Part shown: one piece after another, positions 46,801 to 59,181 of the stretch | How positions within the stretch are numbered: the stretch's first letter is position 1 | How the letters are laid out: each line of letters begins with the position of its first letter | Origin: Istiophorus platypterus | Lineage: Eukaryota; Chordata; Actinopteri; Istiophoriformes; Istiophoridae | Direction: 5' to 3' | DNA: 64,000 bases | Assembly (NCBI GenBank): GCA_016859345.1 | Contig: CM029112.1 | Span: forward strand, 16,437,225 to 16,501,224 | Made by a program: the position numbers and the translations under genes | The notes under the pieces: model-generated | The model's input: the letters and a program-made list of their open reading frames with translations, nothing else | What the model was told of the DNA's origin: nothing | Database searches by the model: none

Positions 46801-49800
46801 ACCTTCCTCTCCAGTTCCCCCTCCAAGTCTTCCATCCTCCAGGGCCCGTCAGTACCCGCTTTGTGCCTGGGACCAGCCAACCCATCTGGGCCACCAGACA
46901 TCCCGCCTTCCTCTGGCACTCCTGAGGTGCCACTGTCCGTCTGGTTGTGAGGAAATGGGCTAATGTCTGACTGCAGAGGAGGACAACAGTGGGTGAAAAC
47001 TGGTTCAGTGTGTTGGTTTTGCAGTCTAAGGAAAATACTTTAAATGACTCTCTCCACCAGTTGTGGTGTTTATCTAAAGTTTATCATCATTATGTGTTGG
47101 TTGCATTCCTATGTGTGACAAATTTCTTAGAGCCAATTAATAATTTATTTTTCTAAAACATTATGTTAGGCCTGGGGACACATCTAAGGGCTAATTTAAT
47201 AGGGTTTCACCATGTGATGTACTGTTTTCACTTCAAGGAATATTTTACTATTTTGTGAAAGGACAACTTGTGGTTTCATGGGACAATATGTGCAGGACTA
47301 TTTCTTGGCTGGGTGCAGTCACAGTGAGGTTGCCTGGTCCTGGCTAAGTTAGCTGGCTGCTATTGGTAGCTTCATATTTACTGTACATTCCATGAGAACA
47401 ATATTTCTCTTCCCATCTAACCCTCCACAAGGAAGTGATTAAGCATATTTTCTAAAATGTTGATTTTCTTTAAGGGTTAAAAAACTGGTTGTCAGCTAAC
47501 TAGCCCTAGGCTACTTGTCAAGTAACTTTCAGTGTGTTGTTGCTAACATATCTGCTCACTAGTTTAGATTAAAAATATTGAATTGTCCGCTAATACACTC
47601 ATGAATATTTATATTAGGTGCTTTGCTTAATTAGACTTTTAGCTGTTTTGGATAGAGCCAGATTACCTGTTTCCCCCGTCTCCTGTTTTAATGCTAAGAT
47701 ACTAAGGACTACTGGCTCAGTCTTAGAACTAAATGAACAGTTATGTACTTGGTGAGAAAGAAAATTGCTCTGCTAATGTCAAACTATTCCTTTAAACTTG
47801 GTGGGTTTGTTATTTTTTTTTTGTTTGTTTCGTTTTTATTGAATCTCAAAGCTTTACCATAACTTCTTTACAGAGCATTAGCATGCTTTCGCAACATTGA
47901 TTAGAACTGATTCTGTTGTGTTTATCTCGATTATTATTTGTTGATTATGCCATGTTTCAATATTGCACTGGGATCTGTGTAAAAACAGGGTGGCATGACT
48001 AAATACTTAGTAACTTAGTCAACCGCAAGGTGGGAAACTTGCATGCAATCAGTTGCATATTACACATCCAGCTGTTCTCAACAGGTGTTGTCTGACGGGT
48101 TTATAGAGCTTTTTCACTAAATATAGCAGCCAGCTTCAACCAAAAATGAGTTCTGCAAAGCCGAGGGGAGGTAATTCTCTGAACAGTTATCAGCGACCCC
48201 TTTCATTTTGTCGCATAGTTTTCACATTGTCATTAGAAACATCAATTGTAGCCGTTTTAAATCACCTGTGATGTAGACTTTCAATTTCAATATCAATTAG
48301 AATAACAAAAATGACTATCCAAGTGTTAAATACGTGTAGTGTTCGGTCTGAGCAGATCTTCATTAAACTGAGTCATTTTATGACTACAGGGATTTTTTTT
48401 TCAATCAAGTATAACACAATAAATAATTGAAAGTCGGAGAGGCTGCCAGGAGAATGAACTATTTCAATTGCTCTGCACTACTGCATAATGCTTCACTGGA
48501 AAAAAACGGGCAAACAACAAGCGAAGAAATGTGGAAAATACAGACTCTGCAAGATACCTAAAATCTACACAGTCCAGCATATTCGCCAAGCAGAATTTTT
48601 TACAGCATGCAGTAAAAACACACAGGGACTACAATGGGATTAATACAGAAAATACATACACATACTTGACTCTGCACAGTACATAAAAGACATACAGTAT
48701 GCAACATGCTTACTTATAGTATGTTGGATAAGATGATACAAAGAGTATTGTATTCCTACAATGATGGTTACTATGAAATAATATCACAAAGAGGTCAAAG
48801 GTCAGGTCTTGACTTTTGTCCCAAATTAGATACATGATGGATGGATTTTTCTGTATAATTCTTAGTTCTTCCTCTTCAATGTGTATGTTTCCCTGTAGAC
48901 TTGTCACTCCATCCCAAGAAACATTGATCTAGTGATATCGTTACATTTTGTGGTAAAGTTGGCAAAAAATATCCGACATTCCAGATATTTTGTTATTATA
49001 AGCCTGCTGTGTTGAATGTTCCCCACTTTCACCATCCTAACCAACCTTTTTTCAGTATTGTTATATGTTATTATCTCAAAGCACAAACACATTTGTTGGA
49101 ATAATTTTAAAACTGAACCCAAATAATATGTATGCACCTTGTTATGCACTTTTTTGATACATATGCTTAAATCATGTGCCTTAGATCAAAAACAACCCTG
49201 TGGGTCTTGGCAGTATATGTGATCTACTGTCAAATATACAGTATCTGACATTTCTCTTATTGAGCCTGGGGTAAGGCTCTGAGGCAGGTATTCACATGTG
49301 CAGATTTTGACATTTCTAGCAAGAAAACTATATAAAAAAAAATTACATGACTTCTACTGCATAAATACATAGATTCACACAAAAAATAAAAAATAAATCT
49401 AGAGCGGAATAAGTGTAGTACAGGCATCATTGTTGTACTAAAGTCATCAGATACAACATCCCTACAACTCAAACTACCTTGACACAAAGTTGTGTCTTAC
49501 ATCTTTCTTGTCATTGTATTTCCATGCAAATATTTGGTGCATGCGGCAAATCATCCGGTGGATGTTGAGATATATTACAGGAGAAGTGAAAACAGTGACC
49601 TGTTGGTGCAACAGGGGATCATAAAAGTAATTCAAATTCTTCCTCTGGGAGCATAAAGTCTGTCATATCTTCCTTACCTTACCTTCCATATCTTCCTTAC
49701 AGCTCTTAAGTCATCAAATTTGTGCATCTGTTGTATTTTATATAAATAATTGGTTCATACCTAGAAACTGTAATTTATGCAATTTTGTATTTTAGGTGCT

Positions 49801-52607
49801 AAATCAAACTAAAATCGTGTCGTAGGGAACCTCCACAGCAGTAGTTAATTATAAAAATAAAAAAGAAAATAGAAGCTCCGTTCATGCTTATATCTGCCTG
49901 GGGACCGTTAAATGAAAACAGGGCCATCTTTCACTTGATCAGTCTAAAGAATTATGATAATGATATAGACAATAAGCCACAGAGCCTAGGCTGGAAGATA
50001 TTGCTCCTGGATTCAAATTTCATTCACAGCCTATACAAAAGATAAGGCACTGGATCAGCATGATATTACTGAGAGCTTACTGTCGCTGAGCCCCTAGTGG
50101 AAACCATACTGGTGTTGCAGGAAGGAACATAAACTACTCTCAGAAAATAAAGTCAAGTGTAGTGAGTAATGTAACATAATGAAAAACCGCTGACTGCACA
50201 TTCCCACCACTTGCAATCATATCAACTTGTTCGCATTACACGTCTGACTAGATGTCACCATTTCTTGAAAAGCAAGAGAAAACTGGCAGGAATATGGTGA
50301 AGCTGGTGTGGAATTGGACTCTACTGATTGATATTGCCTGTGAATTAAAACTGACTGTCCTTGAAAGTGAGGAGGGGTTGAGACTAAAGGTTTTTCTTCT
50401 GGATTAATATGTGGACATCTAGTGATTTGCAATAGGCAATGCCAGAGTGTATGCATGATACATGATCAGCAAAACAGTCTCTGCAGACCACATGCAAGAA
50501 GAAAGCTGTAGGGAAGTAAGAATTTTGACACAGTTGTTTGACCTGACTATTATTCCCAGATGAGTGCTCTTCCTTTGTTCCCAACAGCGCACAAGATTTG
50601 ATGTAAACACCACACTGTGCTACTGAAGTAGATCAATTATCTCCTGGACACAGGGACACGATTTGGATGGTAAAAGAGGCAGAATTGGGGTGAGAAAAAA
50701 CACAACCGTTTAGTCCTGAATATAACCCTGAGACCAGTGAAATCCATTCACATCAGCACAGTTTGTGGAAACAGTGTGCCGAGGAGCCCTTTTTCCTGAA
50801 AAGTGTAAAACATGGAGATTACATTCATTCATTACGGAGCTTTTCGTCTGGTCCTGGCGATGTGGATCAAAGTGTCCATTATCCACAAAGAAAATGACCT
50901 GTACAGACATGTCCTACGTAAACTATCCCTGAGTGAGGAGTACTACACTGCAGAGAAGCCCATTTAGTCTGTGCTTTCAACAAATATAGGAAGCTCATAA
51001 ATTATGTATGGTATTTCTTTAGCCAAAAATTAGGTTATACATCATCGGATTCTGGTCAGAAAGGAGCACAATTACTTAACTATATTCTCTATTCTTCATC
51101 CTCCTCCTGCTGCTACCACCCTCTCCTCCTCCCCCCTCATCTTTAACCTCATCTCTCCTCCCCCTCCTCTCCCCCTATTTACCCGCCTTACTCCTCATCT
51201 CTGTCTTTCTTTTAATTTTAAATTTCAGTCTTTTGTCTTGACATGGTTGATAGGCAACCTTGCCAAAGCAATCCATTCATGTAATACTAAAGGCACAGGC
51301 AGGTGACATGTTATGATTACACCAAAGTGCTGAATATATGAAAAAGAAAGGGTTGCTTTATATTGTTTCTTTCTTTCAGTATTCCACTGCTGTATTGTGT
51401 GTGTGTGTGTTTGTATGTGTATGTGTGCTTTGTTTTTTATTAATTGATGAATAGCCTCACTTGATGCTGTTGTTTACAGGAAGAGAGTGTCTGGCTGCCC
51501 ATATCCAATCACACATACAAAGCCTTTTGTATAACTCACTTGTTCTCATGCAAAATTGAAAACCCCTGCTTCCATAAAGCACTCATGCAAGCCCAGAAAT
51601 CCTAAAAGGGGCTATAGAGTGGAGAAGAGACAAATATAGCCTTTTGTGTCTACTAAGATAGTCACTTATTCCAGGCAAACTGCGTGGAGAATCTTATAGT
51701 AGGGGGGGTCCTTCCTCATGCCCTCAAAATCTTCTTGCAATGGGACCGAAGACTGCTCCTTGGGATCACTTACGCTTCGGTGAAGTATTATTTTAGTTGC
51801 ATGCAGAGGGAGATTAATGTGCAGGAGCGATTTCCCTCACACTCTACCTACCTCCAGTTTCTCTATGCGGTCTTTGAGCTGCGTGATAGCCTGCTCCAGT
51901 TCATCCACAGCCCTGACGGTGAGCAAGTGGACACTGTCGTGTGCCGACCCCGGGCTGTCCCGCACCATGATCCGCTCCAGGTGCGTCTCCTCCGCCGCGC
52001 CTTTGCCCCCCCACAGCCCCGCGGCGCTCCCGCGTCTGTCCGCGCCGCTGCTCCTGGCGTCCAGCCCTCTCTCGCACTCGGATAGTTTCCCCGTCAGCTC
52101 TCTGATGGTCCGCTGGTCGCTTAATATCTGGTCCTTTTGCTGCAGGACGGTCTGCCGGAGCTCCTCCGCGGTGGTGCGGAGATACCCCCAGTCCTCCCCG
52201 CCGTACAGCGACGGGTCGTCCGCTTGTTGCTGAAAGTTTTTCGGGTTGCACTCCCCGGCGGGGACGGGCGTGCAGATGAGCCGGCTGACCGTCGGGTCGT
52301 GGCCGGTGAGTCCGGTGACCCCGTCCAGCCCACCGAGCCCGATGTTGAAAGTGGGCGCCTCTGAATCGGGTGTTTCAGAACCGTGGAGAGCGCCCAAAGA
52401 CCCGGCCCTCGCCACGGAGGAGCCCCCGGCGGCGGCGGCGGGGGTCTGCGCCGCCGCGTCCGGATACAGCGACTGGTTGTCGGCCGCGGGTTGCTGTTGC
52501 GCCGCGGCAGCCCTGGAGGATCCGGTGTGGACGGCCGCGATGATGCAGATAACCGCTCCGATGAAGGCCACCATCCCGGCGGCCAAGATGATAACGATGA
52601 ACTTCAG
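43849..52607 (-). CDS. nptxr: Neuronal pentraxin receptor (type II membrane pentraxin), CTG-initiated
   Basis: Membrane-anchored neuronal pentraxin that takes part in clustering AMPA receptors at synapses. Five exons join in phase to 563 residues: 52607-51852, 46970-46688, 46293-46052, 44898-44719, 44079-43849. Residues 2-24 are the membrane anchor (KFIVIILAAGMVAFIGAVIC). A stalk follows, with LRQTVLQQKDQILSDQ and TIRELTGKLSECERG, the conserved coiled-coil region of the family. Exon 2 carries a second coiled coil (ELERKVELLEKERKALRLE) and an NQT sequon. The pentraxin domain runs from about 350 to 555: TRTNYMYGIV, AFTLCLWLRP, HICVSWNQ, VGELSQVGLWDRVLSP, then a terminal GGATK. The frame begins at CTG (52607-52605). 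No ATG lies between it and an upstream in-frame TAA (52631-52629), and the first ATG (52574) would cut into the membrane helix. Human NPTXR is 500 residues; the extra length here lies in the stalk. Confidence 0.93.
47300..47790. repeat. Dispersed teleost repeat in nptxr intron 1
   Basis: Contains TAGCTGGCTGCTATTGGTAG, ATTTACTGTACATT, CTTCCCATCTAAC and, at its right end, AATGTCAAACTATTCCTTTAA. The last is a familiar ending of a common fish repeat. Confidence 0.5.
52605..52607 (-). promoter_or_regulatory. nptxr: Non-AUG (CTG) start codon of nptxr in strong Kozak context
   Basis: The minus strand reads GCCGCCACCCTGAAG, a full GCCGCCACC Kozak leader in front of CTG instead of ATG. The following codons, KFIVIILAAG, match the N-terminus of mammalian NPTXR. 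Translation of rat Nptxr is reported to start at CUG. Confidence 0.8.
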
Positions 52608-52934
52608 GGTGGCGGCGGGGGCGATCGATTATTAGGAAAATCTAATAATAACACTCCTAATCTATAAGAATCTGGAGCGGGGGGATGGGGAGGGCCAGGG
52701 GAGCGAAAAGTGTCAGATTATCCCCCTGTATGTGAATGGAGTAAAATCCCTCCTCACTTTTCCCTTCTTCCCAAAGAGAGGGCGCTTAGAAAATGAGAGT
52801 TCCGCACCATAATTGAGTGATCATGGAGTCAACACAAAACATCAGAGGAGGAAAGTCCAGGGTTACACCTCCTCCCCTGTTCAGCGCGCATGTCCTCGTA
52901 TTCAGGCAAAATCCAGCCTGTTAACGCCGGAGCA

Positions 52935-53020
52935 GTGTGTGTGCGTGTGTGTGTGTGTGTGCGTGTGTGTGTGCGTGTGCGTGTGTGTGTGCGTGCGTGT
53001 GTGTGTGAGTGTGTGTGTGT
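52935..53020. repeat. (GT)n microsatellite with GC interruptions
   Basis: GT/GC alternating purine-pyrimidine tract of about 86 bases, some 330 bases upstream of the nptxr start codon. Confidence 0.95.
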
Positions 53021-53519
53021 ATGGGGGGTGTACCAAGTTAGACATGAACATACATTAGACTCCTCCATGCAGCCACTTTTAGTACATTTTAGCTCCATTC
53101 TACCCTGGAGCTAACTTTTTTCAGTAGAAATCAATCATCCATCAAGCTTCTGTAATCTCACTGTGGACAAGAAACACTAATATCTGACATTTCTTTGCTC
53201 TCAAGAGCACATCGGGTTTACAGTCCTCATACGATGTGGCATGGGCTGTACGCAGCCTCAAAGAAGAGGGTACTTATATTTATTCTCAGCTTTGACCGAA
53301 TATGCGGTCCTGTGATGGATCTTTGCCCCAATGAATATCAAACCGGAAAATTAGTTTGGTTTATTTTTCTCCCTTTGCTTTAATACTTTCCAGCTCAGCA
53401 CTCACATTACAGGCGCGCTGTAATGCGATGTGTGTGGATGGTCATAAGTCAGCCCCAATTCTCCCTATGGAACAGCTCTACAGCGGGAGAAATGATAGAA
53501 AGATGGCCCCTAGCGGGGG

Positions 53520-53580
53520 TGAGTGTGTGTGTGTTTTATATGTGTGTGTGTGTGTGTCTGAGTGTGTGTGTGTGTGTGGG
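53520..53580. repeat. Imperfect (GT)n microsatellite
   Basis: GT run with TTTATA and CTGA interruptions. Confidence 0.9.
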
Positions 53581-53751
53581 GGGGTGTATATGTTCGTATG
53601 TACGTGCGTCTGTGTGCGTGTTGCAGAGCCTGATGAAGACCCAGTCCCACTACACAGCTTCCCTGCTTTGCAGTAAAAAATGCATGTCAATCTCAGTGTG
53701 ATGCATACAAACAAGCACACGCAATTAAAAAATAAATTTACGAGTGGGCAT

Positions 53752-53780
53752 GAGAGAGAGGGAGAGAGAGAGAGAGAGAG
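53752..53780. repeat. (GA)n microsatellite
   Basis: Short purine-only GA tract with one GGG interruption. Confidence 0.85.
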
Positions 53781-53932
53781 GGAATCTCACGCACACACAC
53801 GCACGCAAAGGTGTGAGAAAACTCTTCACTATGTGAGGTGCGTAGCGTCCGTGTGTATAAAATTAGTGTGTGATGTGATTTAAGGCGAGATTTCTTAAAG
53901 TCGCAGGCACGGAAAGCTCAAATTTCAGATGG

Positions 53933-53941
53933 GAGAGAGAC

Positions 53942-53977
<36 letters not shown>
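53933..53977. repeat. (GA)n microsatellite
   Basis: GA run with two CA interruptions in its left half. Confidence 0.9.
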
Positions 53978-54808
53978 CACAAGACATCCAACATGTCTGC
54001 CGCAGAAAATAGCTCAAGCTCTCATTCTTCACTGGAACACCACAGAATAATAAAGCAGGGGCTGAGAACTCCCGCAGAAATGGGGACAAGAGCCTGGAAA
54101 AGTAAATACAAGGCAATCGCATCCTCACATTTAAGAAACAGTGAGGGCTGAACTCCACATATTTGTGTTATGCTTACACACAAAATGTCACTATTGGCAT
54201 TTTTTGCCATCAAATAGCTTTGAGACAGTAGGGTGAGTTCTTATTGTGTTTATATATCCTCAAGCTTGTGAGTGTAATGGTCCTAATTTTAACTGTAGTG
54301 ATGTTTGTAGCTTTAGGGGGATTTTATTTCTGTATTTATGATGATGAAAGTGTGAACAACGGGCCGGTACATAAATGCATTTGGGGATTGAAGTACACAA
54401 ATATTAGATTATGTTTTCTTTTGCTTATTTGAACTAAATGGTTGCTCAACACTGCAACAGTCCATTTTCAGTCCACAGAGCTTTGGTAATAAAAAAGGTA
54501 CGAGTGCACCAAAATGCCAGTACAGCTGAAGCATTCTGGACTCTGCTGCCCAGTTAATAATCAAGATATACTGCTTATCTATTATGTCTATAAAAGCCTC
54601 TCTGAGACTCTGTGGCCAGCGGGTCTATCACCCAAGTCACCCTTGACGTTAATGTTGTGTGTTATAGTGATGATAGAGAATTAAAGTTTTTCTTTGGGTG
54701 GATTTTTTTTTTTTTTTTTACCAGTGCAGGTTTTCCACAGGATTTTAACCGTAATCTATGCTAGGGATTTGTTTAGAGGGGTTTGAAGGTCTAAAAGCAT
54801 TGCTTCTA

Positions 54809-54809
<1 letters not shown>

Positions 54810-54889
<80 letters not shown>
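54810..54889. repeat. (CA)40 microsatellite
   Basis: Perfect CA run of 80 bases, the longest pure dinucleotide repeat seen in the window. Confidence 0.95.
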
Positions 54890-54891
<2 letters not shown>

Positions 54892-55108
54892 GACGTGTAG
54901 ACGTGGAAAAATCAAAGCTTTTCAGCATCATTGTTTTGTATACATTATAGGTTTTTTCCCCTTCATTTGATAGTATCTGGGGCCTGATTATTCGGGCTGT
55001 TGTTTCTGTAAAAATACCCAGAGGGAATTTTTAATATGACAGGAGAAATACAGCACAGTATACTGGAGTACTGGAGTACAGTATATCCTTACACCAAACT
55101 GCTACTAA

Positions 55109-55555
55109 TGGTTGAAAGTGCTGGAGAGTACCATTTACTGAAGTACTTTTTGAGGTATGGGTAACTGAGTCTTTCTATATTATGCTACCTGGTACTTCTA
55201 TCCCACTACAATCCAGGGGGAAATATTGTACTTTTACTCCCCCTCAGCATTTATCTGTCAGCTGTAGTTTAAAATTACTTTGCAGATAAAGAGTTTATGT
55301 ACAAAATGTGATCAGTTAATAGGTTGGGTTTTTTTTTATTAAACTACCCCGTAAAAGTGCTTAAAATAGTTAGAATAATAATGATACTTTAGTAATTTAA
55401 CATATATATATGTACATTTTTCTGAAAATACATCGGTACTTTCAACTTTCATTTCCATTTCAAGACCTGTTTTGAATTGTAATGGCATATTTTTGAATGG
55501 TAGTATTGTTACTTTTCACTCAGGTAAATGATCAGAATACCTCCTCAACCACCTA
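55109..55555. repeat. Dispersed teleost MITE-like element, near full length
   Basis: Begins near GGTTGAAAGTGCTGG and ends with CCTCCTCAACCACCT, so the ends are imperfect inverted copies of each other. Internal phrases (GGGGGAAATATTGTACTTTTA, then TTATCTGTCAGCTGTAGTTT, each read in part) match a common non-autonomous fish transposon. The truncated relative is at 600-800. Confidence 0.55.
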
Positions 55556-57271
55556 TGATCTTTGATATTATGTTACAATAACTCGTCAATATCCTGATAA
55601 ACCCTTTTGCTCTATGAAAGTTTAAGTATACAGTGTTTGTTTGTGCTCGCTCTTGAAATTTTGAACCAAGGTTTAAAATTCTGCAATTAAAAGAGAAGAA
55701 GTGATTCTAAAAAAGAAGAAACAAGACAAGAGATTTAGATGAGAGTGTGTTGTGAAGCTGTTTAAAATTCCAGTCATGTCTCCAGTTACTTTGTGCTGCC
55801 ATCTAGTGTACACCCCCCCACACACAAACACACAAACACTCTCCTACTCTCTCTCTCTCTCTACTAGTGCCTATAGTCTATTAAACCAAGTACAAATAAC
55901 TTAGGGACCAAAGGCTTCCCAGTTTACTTTTTTTAAAACAGAATACAATCATGTCACTCTTAACACATCCTTCATGCAGTCACCAAGGGAATCTATCACC
56001 ATCCCTGCAGCACCCGCAGTTCTCTGCCAGGGGTTCACGGGGAGTTCGCTGACTCTAACATATCAGAGAAAGACCATATCCACAGTGTGACGATCGTAAA
56101 TCTATCATAACAGTAGGTCTAGTGCAATGCACAGCAGTATATATTTCAGCCAGGCAAAAGGAGGGTCGGGTATTGGGATTTGCACCAAAATGTGATGATG
56201 AAATTAAAAAAAAAATCAGTAACCTTTTCTCCAATCATCTATGATTTGATCAACTATAGCAAATATGGTAGAACAACTATCTCCTTGTCTTTCTGGGTAC
56301 AATTTTCCCTTTTGTTGGTAATATAATTATCTATAATCAGTATTTCTTTTGGTTTAGTGTCCAAATACTTAGACTCATATGAAACTGAAGTTTACAGGAT
56401 ACACTCAGTGTGTTTTATTCAGTTTCTGTATACAATGTAGGTGCACAACTCCTTTTTGTTTGTCTTGTACATGCAAGAAGGATTTTTACATCTAAAGTTA
56501 AAGATTATAGGATTTTTAGCACATTTTTCCAAATTTTGCATCAACCAATCAAAAATGAGGAATATTAGTGACATTACCATATTAAATGATAGGACTTTAG
56601 TAATTAATGGATTTCCAAATCTGCATGATATACATTTGACATATTCATATTCATTTAAGTCAAGTGGATTTCATTTTTTATAGCACAAGAATCATAAAAC
56701 ATGGAGTTCCCTAAAATGGCTTCATCAGCTGTACAGTATATAAGACCATGTATCCTTATATGAAGAAAAACTAAGGAAAAAGGAGGAAACCTCAACAATA
56801 GCATTGGGGGGGCAGTGTCCCCCACAATGATCTGGAAAGAGAAGGGTCTTACACAACAGAAGCTCAACTCAAGGACACCTTTCACAAATACATTTCCTTT
56901 TTTTATGTAAAAGAAGTTTACTGTAGATATACAGCAGACAGTGCAGCAAGTAGAAAGAGGTACTGAATCAGTTGCTTTTGTGTTTTTCACTTTCATTTTT
57001 CTCAGAAACAGAACTTATGCTAGCTAGACAGCTACCTGTTCAGGTTTTTTTCAGGCACTTATGCTCCTATGGGTTGTATCTGTGTGTAGAGACAAGAGAC
57101 CTTTATGGTTATTCAGGTTGAAGGAAATGTTAGAAAAGCTCAATATAGTTTATCATCTCTTTACAATATATCCCCATTGTTGCCCCAGAACTATTAAAAG
57201 TGAATAAATGGGTCACAATATGATATGATGTTTTCTGTCAGTCCCACATACATTCTCCTGTTTTGTTTGAT

Positions 57272-57274
<3 letters not shown>

Positions 57275-57322
<48 letters not shown>
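57275..57322. repeat. Compound (CA)n(TA)n microsatellite
   Basis: CA run passing into an AT alternation. Confidence 0.95.
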
Positions 57323-57323
<1 letters not shown>

Positions 57324-57782
57324 CCTACCCATTTCTAAAGACTCATGTGAGCCACAGTCCAAGTAGGACTGTCAGGAAGTATCTATCTTTTTCTCGACAA
57401 AAAAGAAATATATAGAATAGTAGCAGCCTTATTCTTTAAAAAGTTCTCATTTTGTGCAGACCTCTGTTGTAGTTTTGAACAAAACATACAATGTAGGAAA
57501 CACACACACATACAAACGCACATGCCCAGACAGTGATAGTTTACAGCATATGTCAGTTTGTTTCATGGTTGAGACGTGTTTAATTATTTACTCCAGTCTT
57601 TCTCAGGCAACAGGGGTGTCGATTACTGCCACACTGAGCTGCCTCCTCTCGTCAACTCCACAGCCAGTCCAATAAGATTGACGCTCTTTTCTCTCTGAGG
57701 CTGTGGTGCCTTCGTTGGATGATTTAAGACCTGCAGACCCTCTCAAGGTTTCATCGACAGCTGCACTATTCTGGATAGAACC

Positions 57783-59181
57783 ATGTCAAGGATGAATAGT
57801 GATCAGCTACATCGCTCCACCTTGGGGATTTACTCAGTAAGTAACAGATACTACGTGTGGACCAATGGCTTAAATCATACAACAATCATAACTGAGACAG
57901 ATGGGGGTCCACAAAAAAATACAGAATAGTTTTATGAGTGCTTGCTACTGCAGCCTGTCCTGAGTTTGTTTTCTTTTCAGGGAAACCAAGAAAGTTTCTG
58001 GAGAACATGGAAACTTTTCTTGGCTTCAGAGGAGTATAGCTCAGTTAACTTCTCTATGTAATTTCTGCCAAGTGTACATGAATAGAATTCAAAAAGTCAA
58101 ACTAAAGGAGTATTTGTTTCACTTGATAACACAAGGGACTTGAGTCTTAGCTTGTCTGCGTGCTACTGTTTGCGGGGGGAGGGGGGTGTCAATTGTTAAA
58201 AGCAATAAGATGAGTCTGATTTTTAGGTTGGTCTTAAAATTTCTATAGCTTTCAGAATTCAACAGAGTCTACCATGCATCTACCATGTGTGTGCGTGTCT
58301 GCATGTATGTATGTGTGTGTGTGTGTGTGTGTTTGTCTCTATGTTTCACAAACAGAGCTTGATGGATGACTTTAACCCGAGCCTGCAGAACCTGGTTTCA
58401 CTGGGAAATAGCTATGTCCAAGCTTTCAAGGGTAAGAAAGAAAGAAAGAAAGAAAGAAAAAAAAGACCAGGTTTAGGGGTATATACACCTATCTTTATAA
58501 GTGCCATAAACCAAACTGACGGTAATACTGTTACACAGAATATGAGAGGTGTCAGACATCTATTTCACTCGACCTCGTTCCAAAGTTCATTTGCTTTGGG
58601 ATATCCTGGTGCTGTTATAGCCTTGGTTATGGGCTTGTATCCAAGGCCTGGAGAGGTTGATAAGACTACACTGTCAACAGACAAACAAGACCGAATGACT
58701 ACATTTGATTTCAAGTGCAGGGGCGGGGATTTAGTGATACTGAATTTTCATCAAGTGGACAGATGATAAATCAAAATCGCTACAAACCGATTACGAGCAA
58801 CTTGCCGAGGCTGTGAGACTAATAGATTACAACAATGAAAACCTATGCCACAGTGCTATATTAACAACGGATAGGGAGTAAATGAATGGCATCAACTACC
58901 TGTATGAAAAATGGATTTTTTTCAAACTGACAAGGGGAATCCAAGCATTACTTCCTTTGCTAGAGCTGATTAACATGTCCAGGAGTTAGGACTCTACCCC
59001 ATGCACACTTTAGTTCCTTGCCTAGGAGATGAATTGTGTCAAAAAAGAAAAAAAAAAATGCATTTCATTTTGTGTGTATTTGTGTGTGTTTCAGCTCTTG
59101 CTGTAACAAGTGAGGCCTACTTCAGTGCCCTTTCCAAGATTGGAGAGAAGGCTTTCAACACCATGTCCTCACGCTCCCTAG
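57783..59181 (+). CDS. baiap2l2: BAIAP2L2 (I-BAR domain protein), first three coding exons; gene continues past the window
   Basis: Member of the IRSp53/MIM family. Its I-BAR domain binds and bends membranes and links them to actin, and BAIAP2L2 acts in epithelial and hair-cell protrusions. Exon 57783-57836 encodes MSRMNSDQLHRSTLGIYS and ends at a GTAAGT donor. Exon 58356-58431 encodes SLMDDFNPSLQNLVSLGNSY, then VQAFK. Exon 59095-59181 encodes ALAVTSEAYFSALSKIGEKA, then FNTMSSRSLG, and ends in phase 1. These 72 residues align without gaps to the start of mammalian BAIAP2L2 and less well to BAIAP2 or BAIAP2L1. The remaining I-BAR helices, SH3 domain and tail were not found before 64000 and should lie further right, beyond a large intron holding retroviral debris. 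TG-rich tracts precede both internal acceptors. Confidence 0.87.
58310..58332. repeat. (GT)n microsatellite before baiap2l2 exon 2
   Basis: GT run ending about 23 bases before the exon 2 acceptor. Confidence 0.9.
58434..58460. repeat. (GAAA)n microsatellite overlapping the donor of baiap2l2 exon 2
   Basis: The donor GTAAGAAAG is itself the first unit of the repeat. Confidence 0.9.

Larger units (their letters stand above)
52640..57782. other. Divergent intergenic region between nptxr and baiap2l2
   Basis: About 5 kb separate the two head-to-head coding starts. The nptxr-proximal half is crowded with GT, GA and CA tracts. A MITE-like repeat lies in the middle (55109-55555). No further exon was recognised. 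Promoters of both genes are expected here, but no clear TATA box was seen. Confidence 0.6.

Noticed and set aside
52572..52574. ATG as the nptxr start codon
   Set aside because: It would remove eleven conserved residues and half of the membrane helix; the CTG upstream has the better context and conserved sequence.
51817..52667. Long plus-strand frames opposite nptxr exon 1
   Set aside because: Shadows caused by high GC in the antisense of a coding exon; the conserved protein is on the minus strand.
58287..58766. 159-codon open frame overlapping baiap2l2 exon 2
   Set aside because: It includes the real exon by chance and then runs through the donor site into the GAAA repeat and intron. The part after 58431 resembles nothing in the I-BAR domain, which continues at 59095.
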